A stretch of DNA of 64,000 bases from Pontibacter chinhatensis. Its GTDB lineage: Bacteria; Bacteroidota; Bacteroidia; Cytophagales; Hymenobacteraceae. Each line of letters begins with the position of its first letter. Positions within the stretch are counted from its first letter, which is position 1. Position numbers and translations under genes: made by a program. The stretch covers positions 372,001 to 436,000 of the forward strand of contig NZ_FOOT01000002.1 in NCBI RefSeq assembly GCF_900113285.1, given 5' to 3'. This document shows positions 47,904 to 56,564 of the stretch, piece by piece. The notes under the pieces were generated by a model, which saw only the letters and a list, made by a program, of their open reading frames with translations, was not told where the DNA came from and did no database searches.

Positions 47904-50189
47904 TTATTTTTCTCGTGACATCGAATAAGGAAAAGCTTCCTCTTTCGTGCCGCGCTGCTTGTTCGGCGTGTTGGTCATCTCAAAGTCCATACTTGCCCCT
48001 TTCATCAGCTCCGTGAAGCTCAGCCAGTTTTTGTCGTAGCTTTTGCCGTTGAGGCGCATGCTCTGGATGTAGCGGTTCTCGTCGCTGTTTTGCGATGCGT
48101 TGATCACGATCTCTTTGCCGTTCTCCAGCTTCAGGGTAGCCTTGCGGAACAGCGGCGCGCCTAACACATACTGATCGACGGCCGGGGTTACCGGGTAGAA
48201 GCCCAAAGCCGAGAACACGTACCAGGCCGAAGTCTGGCCATTGTCCTCGTCGCCACAGTAGCCGTCCGGCGCTGAAGTATACATGCGGTTCATCGTCTCG
48301 CGCACCCAGTATTGCGCCTTCCAGGGCTCGCCGGAATAGTTGTAGAGGTAGATCATGTGCTGGATGGGCTGGTTGCCATGCGCGTACTGGCCCATGTTGG
48401 CAATCTGCATCTCGCGAATCTCGTGGATCACAAAGCCGTAGTAACTCTCGTCATACACCGGTGGCAGGCTGAAAACAGAGTCCAGTTTGGCAGTGAAATT
48501 AGCCTTGCCTCCCATCAAATCAATCAGGCCCTGCACATCGTGGAACACCGACCAGGAGTAGTGCCAGCTGTTGCCCTCGGTAAAAGCATCACCCCACTTA
48601 AAGGGGTTGAACGGTTTCTGGAATGTACCGTCCTGGTTCTTGCCGCGCATCAGGCCCGTAGATGGGTCGTAGAGATTGCGGTAGTTCTGGGCACGCCTGG
48701 CGTACAGGTTGATTTCCTTCTTAGGTCGCTTGAGGGCCTTGGCCAGTTGGTAGATGGCAAAGTCGTCGTACGCATACTCCAGCGTGCGGGCAGCGTTCTC
48801 ATTGATTTTCACATCGTAAGGCACATAGCCCAGCTTGTTGTAGTAGGAAGCACCGGCACGCCCTACCGCCGTCAGCGGCCCTTCGTTGTTAGCGCCCTTC
48901 AGCATGCCTTCATAAAGTGCCTTGATATCCTGCCCGCGAATGCCTTTCAGGTAAGCATCGGCCACCACGGAGGCAGAGTTATTACCCACCATCACGTTGC
49001 GATAGCCGGGGCTCGCCCACTCCGGTAGCCAGCCACCCTCTTTGTAGGTATTGGCCAGGCCTTCCTGAATCTCAGCATTAATAGACGGGTACATCAGGTT
49101 CAGGAAAGGAAACAGGGCACGGAAGGTATCCCAGAAACCGGTGTCGGTATACATAAAGCCGGGCAGCACTTTGCCGTTGTACGGGCTGTAATGCACCACC
49201 TGGCCGTTGGCATCAAGCTCATAAAACTTACGCGGGAAGAGCAGCGTGCGGTACAGGTTGGAGTAGAACGTGCGAATTTGCTCAGGCGTACCGCCCTCCA
49301 CGGCCACGCGGCTCAGCTGCTTGTTCCAGGTCTGCTTGCCTTTGGTCTTCACCGTTTCAAAGTCGTCGTTGCCGATTTCCCTCAGGTTAAGCTCTGCCTG
49401 CTCTGGGCTGATGAAAGAAGAGGCCACGCGGGCGTTTACCTGCTCCCCTTTCTTCGTTTTGAAGCCAATAACTGCCCCTACGTGGTTGGCCTGCAGTTCC
49501 AGGTTATTGCTCAGCACGCTGTCGCGCCAGGTGTGGGTATAGGCAAAAGGCTTGTCGAAAACGATAACAAAGTAGTTCTTGAAGTTCTCCGGCACACCGC
49601 CGCTGTTTTTGGTGGTATAGCCAACAATCTTGTTCTCACCCGGAATCACCTTTACATAAGAGCCCTGGTCAAAGGCATCGACTACCACAAAGGCGCTGTC
49701 GGTTTGGGGAAAGGTAAAGCGGAAACGGGCTGCACGCTCGGTTGGCGTGATTTCGGTCGTTACGTCGTGGTCGGCCAGGTATACGCTGTAGTAGTAGGGC
49801 TTGGCCACCTCAGCTTTGTGAGAAAACCAGCTGGCGCGGCTGTCCTGGTCGAAACGCAGCTTGCCGGTAACGGGCATGATGGCAAACTGGCCGTAATCGT
49901 TCATCCACGGCGAGGGCTGGTGCGTCTGCTTAAAGCCACGGATTTTGTCGGCGCTGTACTGGTAGCCCCAGCCGTCGCCCATCTTGCCGGTCTGCGGCAT
50001 CCAGAAGTTCATGCCCCAAGGCAGGGCAATGGCTGGATAGGTGTTGCCGTTCGAAAGGCTGTGTTTGGAGTCGGTGCCCACCAGCGGGCTCACCCACTCC
50101 ACCGGGTCTGTCACTTTATCCACCAAAACGGTTTGGGCAGAGACAGAGCAGGTAACAAGGGTGAAAAGGAACAGGAAAAGTTTTCTCAT
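47904..50189 (-). CDS. GH92 alpha-mannosidase, secreted
   Basis: A 761-residue protein with a Sec signal (LFLFLFTLVTCSVSAQ). The N-terminal beta-sandwich (WVSPLVGTDSKHSLSNGNTYPAIALPWGM, about 32-60) and the (alpha/alpha)6 barrel with GNQPIQHMIYLYNYSGEPW and CGDEDNGQTSAWYVFSALGF (about 640-660) define GH92. Family enzymes are calcium-dependent inverting exo-alpha-mannosidases, often alpha-1,2. It lies 109 bp downstream of the fucose operon in the same direction; a 13-bp inverted repeat in between may separate the transcripts. It probably trims mannose from N-glycan-like chains. Confidence 0.94.
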   Translation of the reverse strand: MRKLFLFLFTLVTCSVSAQTVLVDKVTDPVEWVSPLVGTDSKHSLSNGNTYPAIALPWGMNFWMPQTGKMGDGWGYQYSADKIRGFKQTHQPSPWMNDYGQFAIMPVTGKLRFDQDSRASWFSHKAEVAKPYYYSVYLADHDVTTEITPTERAARFRFTFPQTDSAFVVVDAFDQGSYVKVIPGENKIVGYTTKNSGGVPENFKNYFVIVFDKPFAYTHTWRDSVLSNNLELQANHVGAVIGFKTKKGEQVNARVASSFISPEQAELNLREIGNDDFETVKTKGKQTWNKQLSRVAVEGGTPEQIRTFYSNLYRTLLFPRKFYELDANGQVVHYSPYNGKVLPGFMYTDTGFWDTFRALFPFLNLMYPSINAEIQEGLANTYKEGGWLPEWASPGYRNVMVGNNSASVVADAYLKGIRGQDIKALYEGMLKGANNEGPLTAVGRAGASYYNKLGYVPYDVKINENAARTLEYAYDDFAIYQLAKALKRPKKEINLYARRAQNYRNLYDPSTGLMRGKNQDGTFQKPFNPFKWGDAFTEGNSWHYSWSVFHDVQGLIDLMGGKANFTAKLDSVFSLPPVYDESYYGFVIHEIREMQIANMGQYAHGNQPIQHMIYLYNYSGEPWKAQYWVRETMNRMYTSAPDGYCGDEDNGQTSAWYVFSALGFYPVTPAVDQYVLGAPLFRKATLKLENGKEIVINASQNSDENRYIQSMRLNGKSYDKNWLSFTELMKGASMDFEMTNTPNKQRGTKEEAFPYSMSREK

Positions 50190-50208
50190 GATAGGTAAGC
50201 GAATCAGG

Positions 50209-50262
50209 ATGTTGTATACTTTAGAGGATAGGGTGTTTTTTCGTCCTTCAAGTATACAACAT
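50209..50262. repeat. 13-bp inverted repeat ATGTTGTATACTT ... AAGTATACAACAT
   Basis: Perfect arms at 50209-50221 and 50250-50262 around a 28-nt loop. It lies between the fucose operon and the GH92 gene and lacks a U-tract. It could be an operator pair, an attenuator or an mRNA-stabilising hairpin. Confidence 0.75.
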
Positions 50263-50298
50263 TCTGAATAAAGTGCCGCGCTGATTTATACTTTCCGG

Positions 50299-51078
50299 TT
50301 ACAAAGCCCGGTCCAGGTGCACATAGCCGCCGTCCACGTGGATGAGCTGACCGGTGGTATGGCTGGATTTCGGAGAGAGCAAAAAGGCCACGGTGTTGGC
50401 AATCTCTGTGGTGGTGGTCATGCGCTGCTCCAGCGGAATTTTCTGTGTAATGGATTTCAGCTTCTCCTCCGGGTTGTCGAACGTGCTAATCCAGGATTCG
50501 TAAAGCGGTGTCCAAGCTTCGGCCACAATCACGGCGTTGACTCTTATACTATAGGGCAGCAGTTCCACGGCCCACTCGCGGGTAAGGGCATTGCGGGCGC
50601 CGTTGGAGGCGGCGTAGGCAGAGGTTCCGCCCTGGCCGGTCTCAGCCGTTTTAGAGCCAATGTTCACAATCGCGCCTTTGGACTCTTTTAGTGCCGGCAA
50701 CGCATGATGCGCCATCAGGTAATAGTGCACCACGTTCTTGTGGAGCGAGGCCATAAAAGCGTCGTAGCTGCCCTTCTCCAGCCCTACCCCATCGTTCACG
50801 CCCGCGTTGTTCACCAATCCGTCGATGCGGCCATACTTTTGCAGCACCGCCTGCACCGCCTCTTCGCAAGCGGCGGGTTCTGTCAATTCGGCCACCACCT
50901 CAAAAGCCTGTCCGCCGGCAGCCTCTACTTCGGCCAGCGTTTTCTGGTTGTCTTCTTTGTTTCGGCCGATGATGACAGGAATAGCACCTTCACTGGCCAG
51001 CACCTGCACGATGCCTTCGCCAATGCCCTTGGCCCCGCCGGTTACGATGATGACCTTATCTTTGAGTTCTAAATCCAT
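50299..51078 (-). CDS. SDR family L-fucose dehydrogenase
   Basis: A 259-residue short-chain dehydrogenase: cofactor loop VTGGAKGIGEGI (13-24), NNAGV near residue 90, catalytic Ser in VNIGSKTAETG, and YAASNGARN with Tyr but Asn in place of the usual Lys spacing partner, so the YxxxK reads YAASN. It resembles L-fucose dehydrogenases that oxidise L-fucose to the lactone. It is the last gene of the fucose operon and starts 2 bp after the lactonase stop. The altered YxxxK region deserves checking against a characterised enzyme. Confidence 0.85.
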   Translation of the reverse strand: MDLELKDKVIIVTGGAKGIGEGIVQVLASEGAIPVIIGRNKEDNQKTLAEVEAAGGQAFEVVAELTEPAACEEAVQAVLQKYGRIDGLVNNAGVNDGVGLEKGSYDAFMASLHKNVVHYYLMAHHALPALKESKGAIVNIGSKTAETGQGGTSAYAASNGARNALTREWAVELLPYSIRVNAVIVAEAWTPLYESWISTFDNPEEKLKSITQKIPLEQRMTTTTEIANTVAFLLSPKSSHTTGQLIHVDGGYVHLDRAL

Positions 51079-51080
51079 AC

Positions 51081-51914
51081 TTAAGTGAGGTTGTAAAACT
51101 TGGTAGCGTTACCGCCGAAAATGGCCGCCTGTTCTTCTTTAGAGAATTCGGAAAAGTAATCCTCCACAATACCCAGCATCTCGCCATATCTGGCGGCTAC
51201 CAGGCACACCGGCCAGTCGGAACCAAACATCAGGCGGCTCGTGCCGAACGTCTCCACAATGGTGTCGAGGTAGGGGCGGAAATCCTCTTTTTCCCAGTGC
51301 TGCCAGTCGGCCTCTGTTACCATGCCCGATACTTTGCAAGACACATTTTCATACTTACCAAAGGCTTTCATACTTTGCCGCCAGTCAACTATACTTTGGT
51401 TTCTGATGTCGGGCTTGGCCAGGTGGTCAATCACGAAAGGTTGGTCAGGGAAAGCTGCCACGAACTCCCTTGAGAAATCCAGCTGGTTGGGGTAGATGAG
51501 CACATCGTAGGTATAGCCATACTTGGCCAGCTTACCCACGCCGCGCATGAACTCGGGTCGCAGCATGATGGCCGGGTCCGGATTGCCCTGCAGGATGTAG
51601 CGGAAGCCCTTCAGCTTCTCGAACTGCTTATAGTGCGCCAGCTTCTCCTCCACGTCTTCGGCCAGCAAATCCACCCAACCAACCACGCCTTTCACAAAAT
51701 CATACTTTTGGGCCTGCTCCAGCAGAAAATCGTTTTCCTCCTCCGGCTGCGCCGACTGCACCAGCACACAGCCGTCGAAGCCGTGCTGGTGCAGCAGGGG
51801 CTGCAGGTCCCCGGGCAGGAAGTCGCGCTGAATTGCCGCCATCTCGTCGGTTATCCAGCTCTCGCGCCAGGGGTTATACTTCCAGAAATGCTGGTGGGCG
51901 TCTATTTTAAGCAT
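51081..51914 (-). CDS. Amidohydrolase family L-fuconolactonase
   Basis: A 277-residue TIM-barrel hydrolase. The metal site motif HQHF follows IDA at the N-terminus (residues 4-10), with FVIDHLAKP and FGSDWPVC carrying the later His and Asp. This set is typical of the COG3618 lactonases acting on L-fucono- or L-rhamnono-lactone. Its start overlaps the end of the upstream FAH-family gene by 8 bp, indicating translational coupling, and the next gene begins 2 bp after its stop. It would hydrolyse the lactone made by the fucose dehydrogenase. Confidence 0.92.
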   Translation of the reverse strand: MLKIDAHQHFWKYNPWRESWITDEMAAIQRDFLPGDLQPLLHQHGFDGCVLVQSAQPEEENDFLLEQAQKYDFVKGVVGWVDLLAEDVEEKLAHYKQFEKLKGFRYILQGNPDPAIMLRPEFMRGVGKLAKYGYTYDVLIYPNQLDFSREFVAAFPDQPFVIDHLAKPDIRNQSIVDWRQSMKAFGKYENVSCKVSGMVTEADWQHWEKEDFRPYLDTIVETFGTSRLMFGSDWPVCLVAARYGEMLGIVEDYFSEFSKEEQAAIFGGNATKFYNLT

Positions 51915-52758
51915 AGGCTTTTACGGTTTGCTTAGAAGAGCCCAGCCCGTCGATGCCCAACTCTACCACATCGCCCTCCTTAAGGTATACTTGCGGGTTC
52001 ATGCCCAGACCCACACCGGCTGGTGTACCCGTGGTAATCATATCGCCTGGCAGCAGGGTCATAAACTGGCTCAGGTAAGAAACCAGGAAAGGAATCTTGA
52101 AGATTAGGTTGGCGGTGGTGCCGTCCTGCATGGTTTTGCCGTTCACGGTCAGCCACAGGCGCAGGTTGTCTACATTTTCCAGTTCGTCCGGCGTAGCCAG
52201 GAACGGACCAACCGGTGCAAAGGTGTCGTTGCTTTTGCCTTTCACCCACTGCCCGCCGCGCTCCAGCTGGAAGGCGCGCTCGCTGTAATCGTTGTGCAGG
52301 GCATAACCGGCCACGTACTCCAGCGCCTCCTCTTCCGACACATAGCTTGCTTTCTTGCCGATGATTACGGCCAGTTCCACTTCCCAATCCAGCTTTTCGG
52401 AGTTTTTGGGGATGATTACGTTATCGTTCGGACCGCAAAGCGCAGAGGTAGCTTTAAAAAACACGATTGGCTCCTGCGGAATGGCGGCTCCTGTTTCCTT
52501 GGCATGGTCGGCGTAATTTAACCCGATGCAAACAATCTTGGACGGACGGGCAATCGGCGAGCCCAGGCGAACATCATCCGCCACTTGCGGCAGCTTGCCT
52601 TCGTTCTGCTGCACGTAGGTCTTCAGGCGCTCCAGCCCGTTGCTCTGGAAGAACTGCTCATTATAGTCTTCGCCAAAGGCTGACACGTCATACTTTACAT
52701 CGTTCAGCATTACGCCGGCTTTCTCCTGGCCCGGCTCACCAAATCGGATTAATTTCAT
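51907..52758 (-). CDS. FAH family 2,4-diketo-3-deoxy-L-fuconate hydrolase
   Basis: A 283-residue fumarylacetoacetate hydrolase-fold protein. KIVCIGLNYADHAKE (about 73-87), the metal-binding glutamates in LDWEVELAVIIGK and the NDYSERAFQ segment are typical, as is GDMITTGTPAGVGLG near the C-terminus. Homologues in oxidative fucose and rhamnose routes split the 2,4-diketo-3-deoxy acid to pyruvate and L-lactate. It overlaps the lactonase gene by 8 bp. A REPIN-like doublet occupies the 224-bp gap to the upstream SDR gene. Confidence 0.92.
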   Translation of the reverse strand: MKLIRFGEPGQEKAGVMLNDVKYDVSAFGEDYNEQFFQSNGLERLKTYVQQNEGKLPQVADDVRLGSPIARPSKIVCIGLNYADHAKETGAAIPQEPIVFFKATSALCGPNDNVIIPKNSEKLDWEVELAVIIGKKASYVSEEEALEYVAGYALHNDYSERAFQLERGGQWVKGKSNDTFAPVGPFLATPDELENVDNLRLWLTVNGKTMQDGTTANLIFKIPFLVSYLSQFMTLLPGDMITTGTPAGVGLGMNPQVYLKEGDVVELGIDGLGSSKQTVKAYA

Positions 52759-52861
52759 GGTAATTTTTGTAAGTATACTTTGGCTCTCAGCTTGCGCTGG
52801 AGCGGTTTATTTTAGATTTAGAAAGTAAGTTGGTCTTTACCTCCTACACGATAAAAGAAAA

Positions 52862-52953
52862 CTGTCCCCTTGAGGGGACCATAGGGGTGTAAAGCCAGTA
52901 GCAAAAGTTATCTGCTAAATTCTAACACCCCTCTAACTCCCCTCAAGGGGAGA
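52862..52953. repeat. REPIN-like doublet inside the fucose operon
   Basis: Inverted arms at 52862-52890 and 52925-52953, with core CCCCTTGAGGGG and GGGGTGT ends, around a 34-base spacer. They are the same elements as at 26707-26820. Confidence 0.8.
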
Positions 52954-52982
52954 CTTTAGAATTATAGATTCGGGAACAAGTC

Positions 52983-53747
52983 CTAATTATTCAGCTTGAT
53001 AAAGCCGCCATCAATTGGATAATCGCAGCCGGTGATGAAGCTGGCCTCGTCGGAGCACAGGTAGAGAGCCAGTGCGGCTACTTCCTCTGGTTTGGCCATG
53101 CGTCCGATAGGCTGCGTTTTGGAGAGTTTTTCGAACATCTCCTCTTCCTGGCCCGGGTAGTTCTTTGCGATAAAGCCATCCACAAAAGGCGTGTGCACGC
53201 GTGCCGGCGAGATGCTGTTGCAGCGGATGCTGGCACCGAGGTAATCCTTAGCTACCGACATGGTCATGGCGTGGATAGCGCCTTTGCTCATGGTATAGGC
53301 AAAGCGGTCGGGTATGCCCACATGCGAGGCAATGGACGCCAGGTTGAGGATAGCACCGCCCCCGTGCTGTTTCATACTTGACACGGCAGCCTGCAGGCAG
53401 TTGTAAGCGCCCTTCACGTTTACCTGATAAATGCGGTCCAGGTCTGCTTCAGAGGTGTTTTCCAAGTTGCCCACATGTGCGATGCCGGCGTTGTTAACCA
53501 GGATATCCACCTGGCCTATACTTTCGAAGACGGCCTTTACCTGGTCCTGCTTGCTCACATCGCACGTATGGCAGTAGGCTTTGCCGCCGTTAGCTTCTAT
53601 CTCGGCGAGTATCTGCGCTGCCGCCTCGTGGCTCAGCTCTATGATATGCACCTCGGCGCCCTGCCGGGCAAAAACAATGGAAATAGCCTTACCGATGCCA
53701 CTTCCGCCACCAGTTACCACGGCCTTCTTTCCGGTTAACTCAAACAT
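52983..53747 (-). CDS. SDR family 2-keto-3-deoxy-L-fuconate dehydrogenase
   Basis: A 254-residue short-chain dehydrogenase with a complete active site: VTGGGSGIGKAI (11-22), NNAGIAHVG, LASIASHVG with the catalytic Ser, and YTMSK (Tyr and Lys both present). CDVSKQD and DYPIDGG are further family parts. Given the neighbours it probably oxidises 2-keto-3-deoxy-L-fuconate to the 2,4-diketo acid, the substrate of the FAH-family hydrolase. It starts 91 bp after the dehydratase gene. Confidence 0.88.
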   Translation of the reverse strand: MFELTGKKAVVTGGGSGIGKAISIVFARQGAEVHIIELSHEAAAQILAEIEANGGKAYCHTCDVSKQDQVKAVFESIGQVDILVNNAGIAHVGNLENTSEADLDRIYQVNVKGAYNCLQAAVSSMKQHGGGAILNLASIASHVGIPDRFAYTMSKGAIHAMTMSVAKDYLGASIRCNSISPARVHTPFVDGFIAKNYPGQEEEMFEKLSKTQPIGRMAKPEEVAALALYLCSDEASFITGCDYPIDGGFIKLNN

Positions 53748-53838
53748 GGTTATTCTTTGTTAGTTATTTTTTATTGGGTTTGGGTTGATGCTTTATACTT
53801 TGTCTCAAGCGATATTTATACTTTAAAACAATCTACCA

Positions 53839-55494
53839 TTAAAGCGATACGCCACGCTTCCAGAAAATGAAGTCGTCCTGACCCAGTTCCATAGCTTTGG
53901 TATCGTACTCGCCGCTGGCCAAACCGATGATGTACTCCAGCATCTCCTCGCCTAACTGCTCAATCGTTTTCTCCCCGCTGATAACCGGCCCGGCGTCCAG
54001 GTCGATGATGTCGGGCAGGCGGGTGGCGAGGCTGGTGTTGCTGGATACTTTCACGACCGGAGAAATGGGGTTGCCGGTGGGCGTGCCCAGGCCGGTGGTG
54101 AACAGCTGAACCGTACAGCCTGAACCGGCCATAGCAGTGGTACTTTCCACGTCGTTACCGGGGGTACAAAGCAAGGTGAGGCCGCTGCGGCGCACGTATT
54201 GCCCATAGCCCAGCACATCGGTTACCGGCGAAGTACCGCCCTTTTTAGCAGCCCCCGCTGATTTGATGGCGTCCGTAATCAAGCCGTCGCGGATGTTGCC
54301 CGGCGAAGGGTTCATGTCAAAACCGGAGCCCACGGCCTCAGCACGGGCAGCGTAATCGCGCATGAGTGTTACGAAGCGGTTGGCTGTTTCCTCATCTACG
54401 CAGCGGTTAATCAGTTCCTGCTCCACTCCGCACAGCTCCGGAAACTCACTCAGCACCACCTTGCCTCCCAAAGCAGTAATTAAATCAGCTGCATAACCCA
54501 CTGCCGGGTTGGCTGAAATGCCAGAGAAACCATCGGAACCGCCGCACTCCACGCCCACTACCAGTTTATCCAACGTGGCAGGCTGTCGTTCTATCCTATT
54601 GGCTTCGGCTATACCTATGAATGTCTGAAGGATTGCATCTGTAAGCATCGCCGATTCTGAGGCAGCTTTCTGCTGCTCAAAAATCAGCAGCGGCTTGGAG
54701 AAGTTCGGGTCGCGCTCCTTGAGCTTTTCCTGAAGTATACTTACCTGCGCATGCTGGCAGCCCAGGCTCAGCACCGTAATGCCGGCCACGTTGGGATTCA
54801 CGCAATAGCCCGCCAGTAAAGCGCAAAGGTTGTCAGCATCTTCGCGGGTACCGCCACAGCCCCCGTCGTGCACGATAAACTTCACGCCATCCACGTTCGG
54901 GAAGAGGCGCTGCTGCGACGTATGAGCCGGAGCTGCGTCAAAAGTATACTCCCGAAGGTCTTTGCCCTGTTTGTATAGTTCTACCAACTCCCGCACCTGC
55001 ACTTCATACTTGTCGGTGGAAGTATAGCCCAGCTCTTTCAGGAAAGCGTTTTTAAGCGTTTCGATGTTGCGGTTCTCGCAGAAAACCAGCGGCAGCACCA
55101 GCCAGTAATTGCGCGTGCCCACCTGTCCGTCAGCGCGGTGATAGCCCCTGAAGGTGTGGTTTTGCCACTTGCTCACGTCCGGCGCCTGCCATTCGTAATC
55201 CTCTGTTTTCTTTGAAAAGCTCTCTGCTGCATGCTTCAAGTTTTCGGTGGTCAGCAGGCTACCGGCTGACAGGGCGCAGGTGGTTTTGCCCACCAGCACG
55301 CCATACATGTATACTTCGGTACCGGCGGCCATATCGGTGATGGTGAACTTATGCTTGGCCGCCACCATGTCCTTCAGGGCAAATTCCTGCCCGTCAAAGT
55401 AAATCAGGCTGCCGGCTGGCTGGTCCTGCAGCGCCACCAGCACGTTGTCTTTGGGGTGGATCTGGAGGTATGTTTGTTTGGTTTCTGATATCAT
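53839..55494 (-). CDS. UxaA family dehydratase, probable L-fuconate dehydratase
   Basis: A 551-residue protein combining an N-terminal SAF domain (about 10-90) with the UxaA catalytic region, as in altronate/galactarate dehydratases. Typical segments are FRGYHRADGQVGTRNYWLVLP, HDGGCGGTREDADNL, VLSLGCQHAQVS, VGVECGGSDGFSGISANPAVG and MNPSPGNIRDGL. These iron- or metal-dependent enzymes remove water from sugar acids. In this operon the step needed is L-fuconate to 2-keto-3-deoxy-L-fuconate, usually made by an enolase-superfamily enzyme; none is present here. A UxaA-type enzyme is also found in the fucose locus of Campylobacter jejuni. It lies 739 bp from the mutarotase gene. Confidence 0.88.
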   Translation of the reverse strand: MISETKQTYLQIHPKDNVLVALQDQPAGSLIYFDGQEFALKDMVAAKHKFTITDMAAGTEVYMYGVLVGKTTCALSAGSLLTTENLKHAAESFSKKTEDYEWQAPDVSKWQNHTFRGYHRADGQVGTRNYWLVLPLVFCENRNIETLKNAFLKELGYTSTDKYEVQVRELVELYKQGKDLREYTFDAAPAHTSQQRLFPNVDGVKFIVHDGGCGGTREDADNLCALLAGYCVNPNVAGITVLSLGCQHAQVSILQEKLKERDPNFSKPLLIFEQQKAASESAMLTDAILQTFIGIAEANRIERQPATLDKLVVGVECGGSDGFSGISANPAVGYAADLITALGGKVVLSEFPELCGVEQELINRCVDEETANRFVTLMRDYAARAEAVGSGFDMNPSPGNIRDGLITDAIKSAGAAKKGGTSPVTDVLGYGQYVRRSGLTLLCTPGNDVESTTAMAGSGCTVQLFTTGLGTPTGNPISPVVKVSSNTSLATRLPDIIDLDAGPVISGEKTIEQLGEEMLEYIIGLASGEYDTKAMELGQDDFIFWKRGVSL

Positions 55495-55610
55495 TGGGTA
55501 CTCGGTTATACTTTCAAATGGCCTAAGTCTTCATACTTGTGTTCCATAAACGTTATCGAGTCTGTGCCTCGACTGGTCTGAAAAGCCATACTTTATTCTA
55601 TCTCTCATCG

Positions 55611-55680
55611 CTGGCGCGAGTTTGCAACTCGTGCCTTTATATCTTCTCGGATTTGCAATCCGAGTGGCTTGAAAAGCCAT
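55611..55680. repeat. Composite unit of three short hairpins, copy 2
   Basis: Nearly the same sequence and order as 47311-47376: a GCGAGTTTGCAACTCG stem, a TCGGATTTGCAATCCGA stem and GGCTTGAAAAGCC. Confidence 0.78.
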
Positions 55681-55800
55681 ACTTTATACTTCTGCTAAAT
55701 TTTATACTTTGCTACACCGCTGTTCCGGACATCCTTATTCGGAACCAAAGTTGCTGTGGATTTCAGAATCCGCGTAAGTCATACTTTATACTACAATTTA

Positions 55801-56050
55801 TACTTTCCATAGCCCCTGTTTCCTTCTACTGGACACAAACTATCCTTGCTAGCTGCCGTTCATCCTCTAGTTCCCACAAGCGACTTGTTTCATATCTTGC
55901 TTTGGAGCTCTCAAGCCCGAGAGGGCTCGCCTTCGGGCATCGCGCTGCTTTCGCTTCCTGCCCTCGTGCCTCGGGCTGCCTCGCTTGCACTCGTCACCGG
56001 AACCTCTCGAGGCGCTCAACCCAAAGGCTGGGAATCAATTCGATAGCTCC
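55801..56050 (+). repeat. 250-bp dispersed structured repeat, copy 3
   Basis: Same orientation as the others, ending in CCCAAAGGCTGGGAATCAAT. The core GGCC/GGCC stem is altered to GCCCGAGAGGGC, in which base changes on both sides keep the pairing. Confidence 0.85.
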
Positions 56051-56059
56051 TGCCCCTGC

Positions 56060-56131
56060 TGTCATCTCGACCTTCGGGAGAGATCTAACTAGAATTCCAG
56101 ATAGATCTCTCGCGCAGCTCGAGATGACAAT
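56060..56131. repeat. 70-bp palindromic repeat, copy 2
   Basis: Same inverted-repeat layout as 18934-19003. Here the right end GCTCGAGATGACA pairs fully with the left end TGTCATCTCGACC except for the last bases. Confidence 0.8.
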
Positions 56132-56143
56132 AGGAGTAGCAGA

Positions 56144-56226
56144 ACTCCCTCCCCTGTTTTTAGGGGAGGGCCGGGGTGGGGTAATAATTCCCCGCCTTAG
56201 ACAAGGAGGGGTTAGGGGTGGTTGGA
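56144..56226. repeat. Two REP-like hairpins
   Basis: CTCCCTCCCC-TTTTTAG-GGGAGGG followed by CCGGGGTGGGG, then CCCCGCCTTAGACAAGGAGGGG with TAGGGGTGGTT. They lie just after the mutarotase stop codon on its transcript. Confidence 0.65.
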
Positions 56227-56233
56227 CCCGACC

Positions 56234-56563
56234 CTACAACGCAAAAATCCGCTCCATCAGCTGCCATTTCTCCCCTGCTGCCACGCCGGGCAGGGCCTGC
56301 TGGTACTTCCACATCAGCTCTTCCCACTCCTGCACTTTCGGATTGCCGGCATCCATGGCGGCTTTCTGCTCAAAGCTGAAATTCTCGTCCACCTCCATGA
56401 TCATAAACAGCCGGTTGCCCCACCTGTAAATATCCATATGGCGTATGCCCGCGCCCTTTATGCTTGCCTGTATCTCAGGCCATACCTGCCGGTGATACGC
56501 CTCATACTCGGCGATGAGCGCCGGGTCGTCTTTTAAGTCGAGTGTTAAACAGTATCGTTTCAT
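56234..56563 (-). CDS. L-rhamnose/L-fucose mutarotase family protein
   Basis: A 109-residue protein of the RhaM (COG3254) ferredoxin-like fold. KRYCLTLDLKDDPALIAEYEA, the active-site-type His in YHRQVWPEI, IRHMDIYRWGNRLFMIMEVD and the closing WQLMERIFAL are the family landmarks; length is standard. It interconverts alpha and beta anomers. Lying 1 bp after the fucose symporter gene, it would act on L-fucose so that the dehydrogenase receives the right anomer. Confidence 0.9.
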   Translation of the reverse strand: MKRYCLTLDLKDDPALIAEYEAYHRQVWPEIQASIKGAGIRHMDIYRWGNRLFMIMEVDENFSFEQKAAMDAGNPKVQEWEELMWKYQQALPGVAAGEKWQLMERIFAL

Positions 56564-56564
56564 G

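Larger units (their letters stand above)
55495..56233. other. Repeat-filled gap inside the fucose cluster
   Basis: A 739-base segment with no gene. It holds four TATACTT copies, the composite hairpin unit, copy 3 of the 250-bp repeat, copy 2 of the 70-bp palindrome and two REP-like elements. Whether transcription from the symporter continues through it is unclear; the dehydratase may have its own promoter here. Confidence 0.75.

Noticed and set aside
50041..50271. A 76-codon frame overlapping the GH92 5' end and the 13-bp inverted repeat
   Set aside because: Mostly antisense to the GH92 signal peptide region, with no start-context or family support; the inverted repeat explains the non-coding part better.
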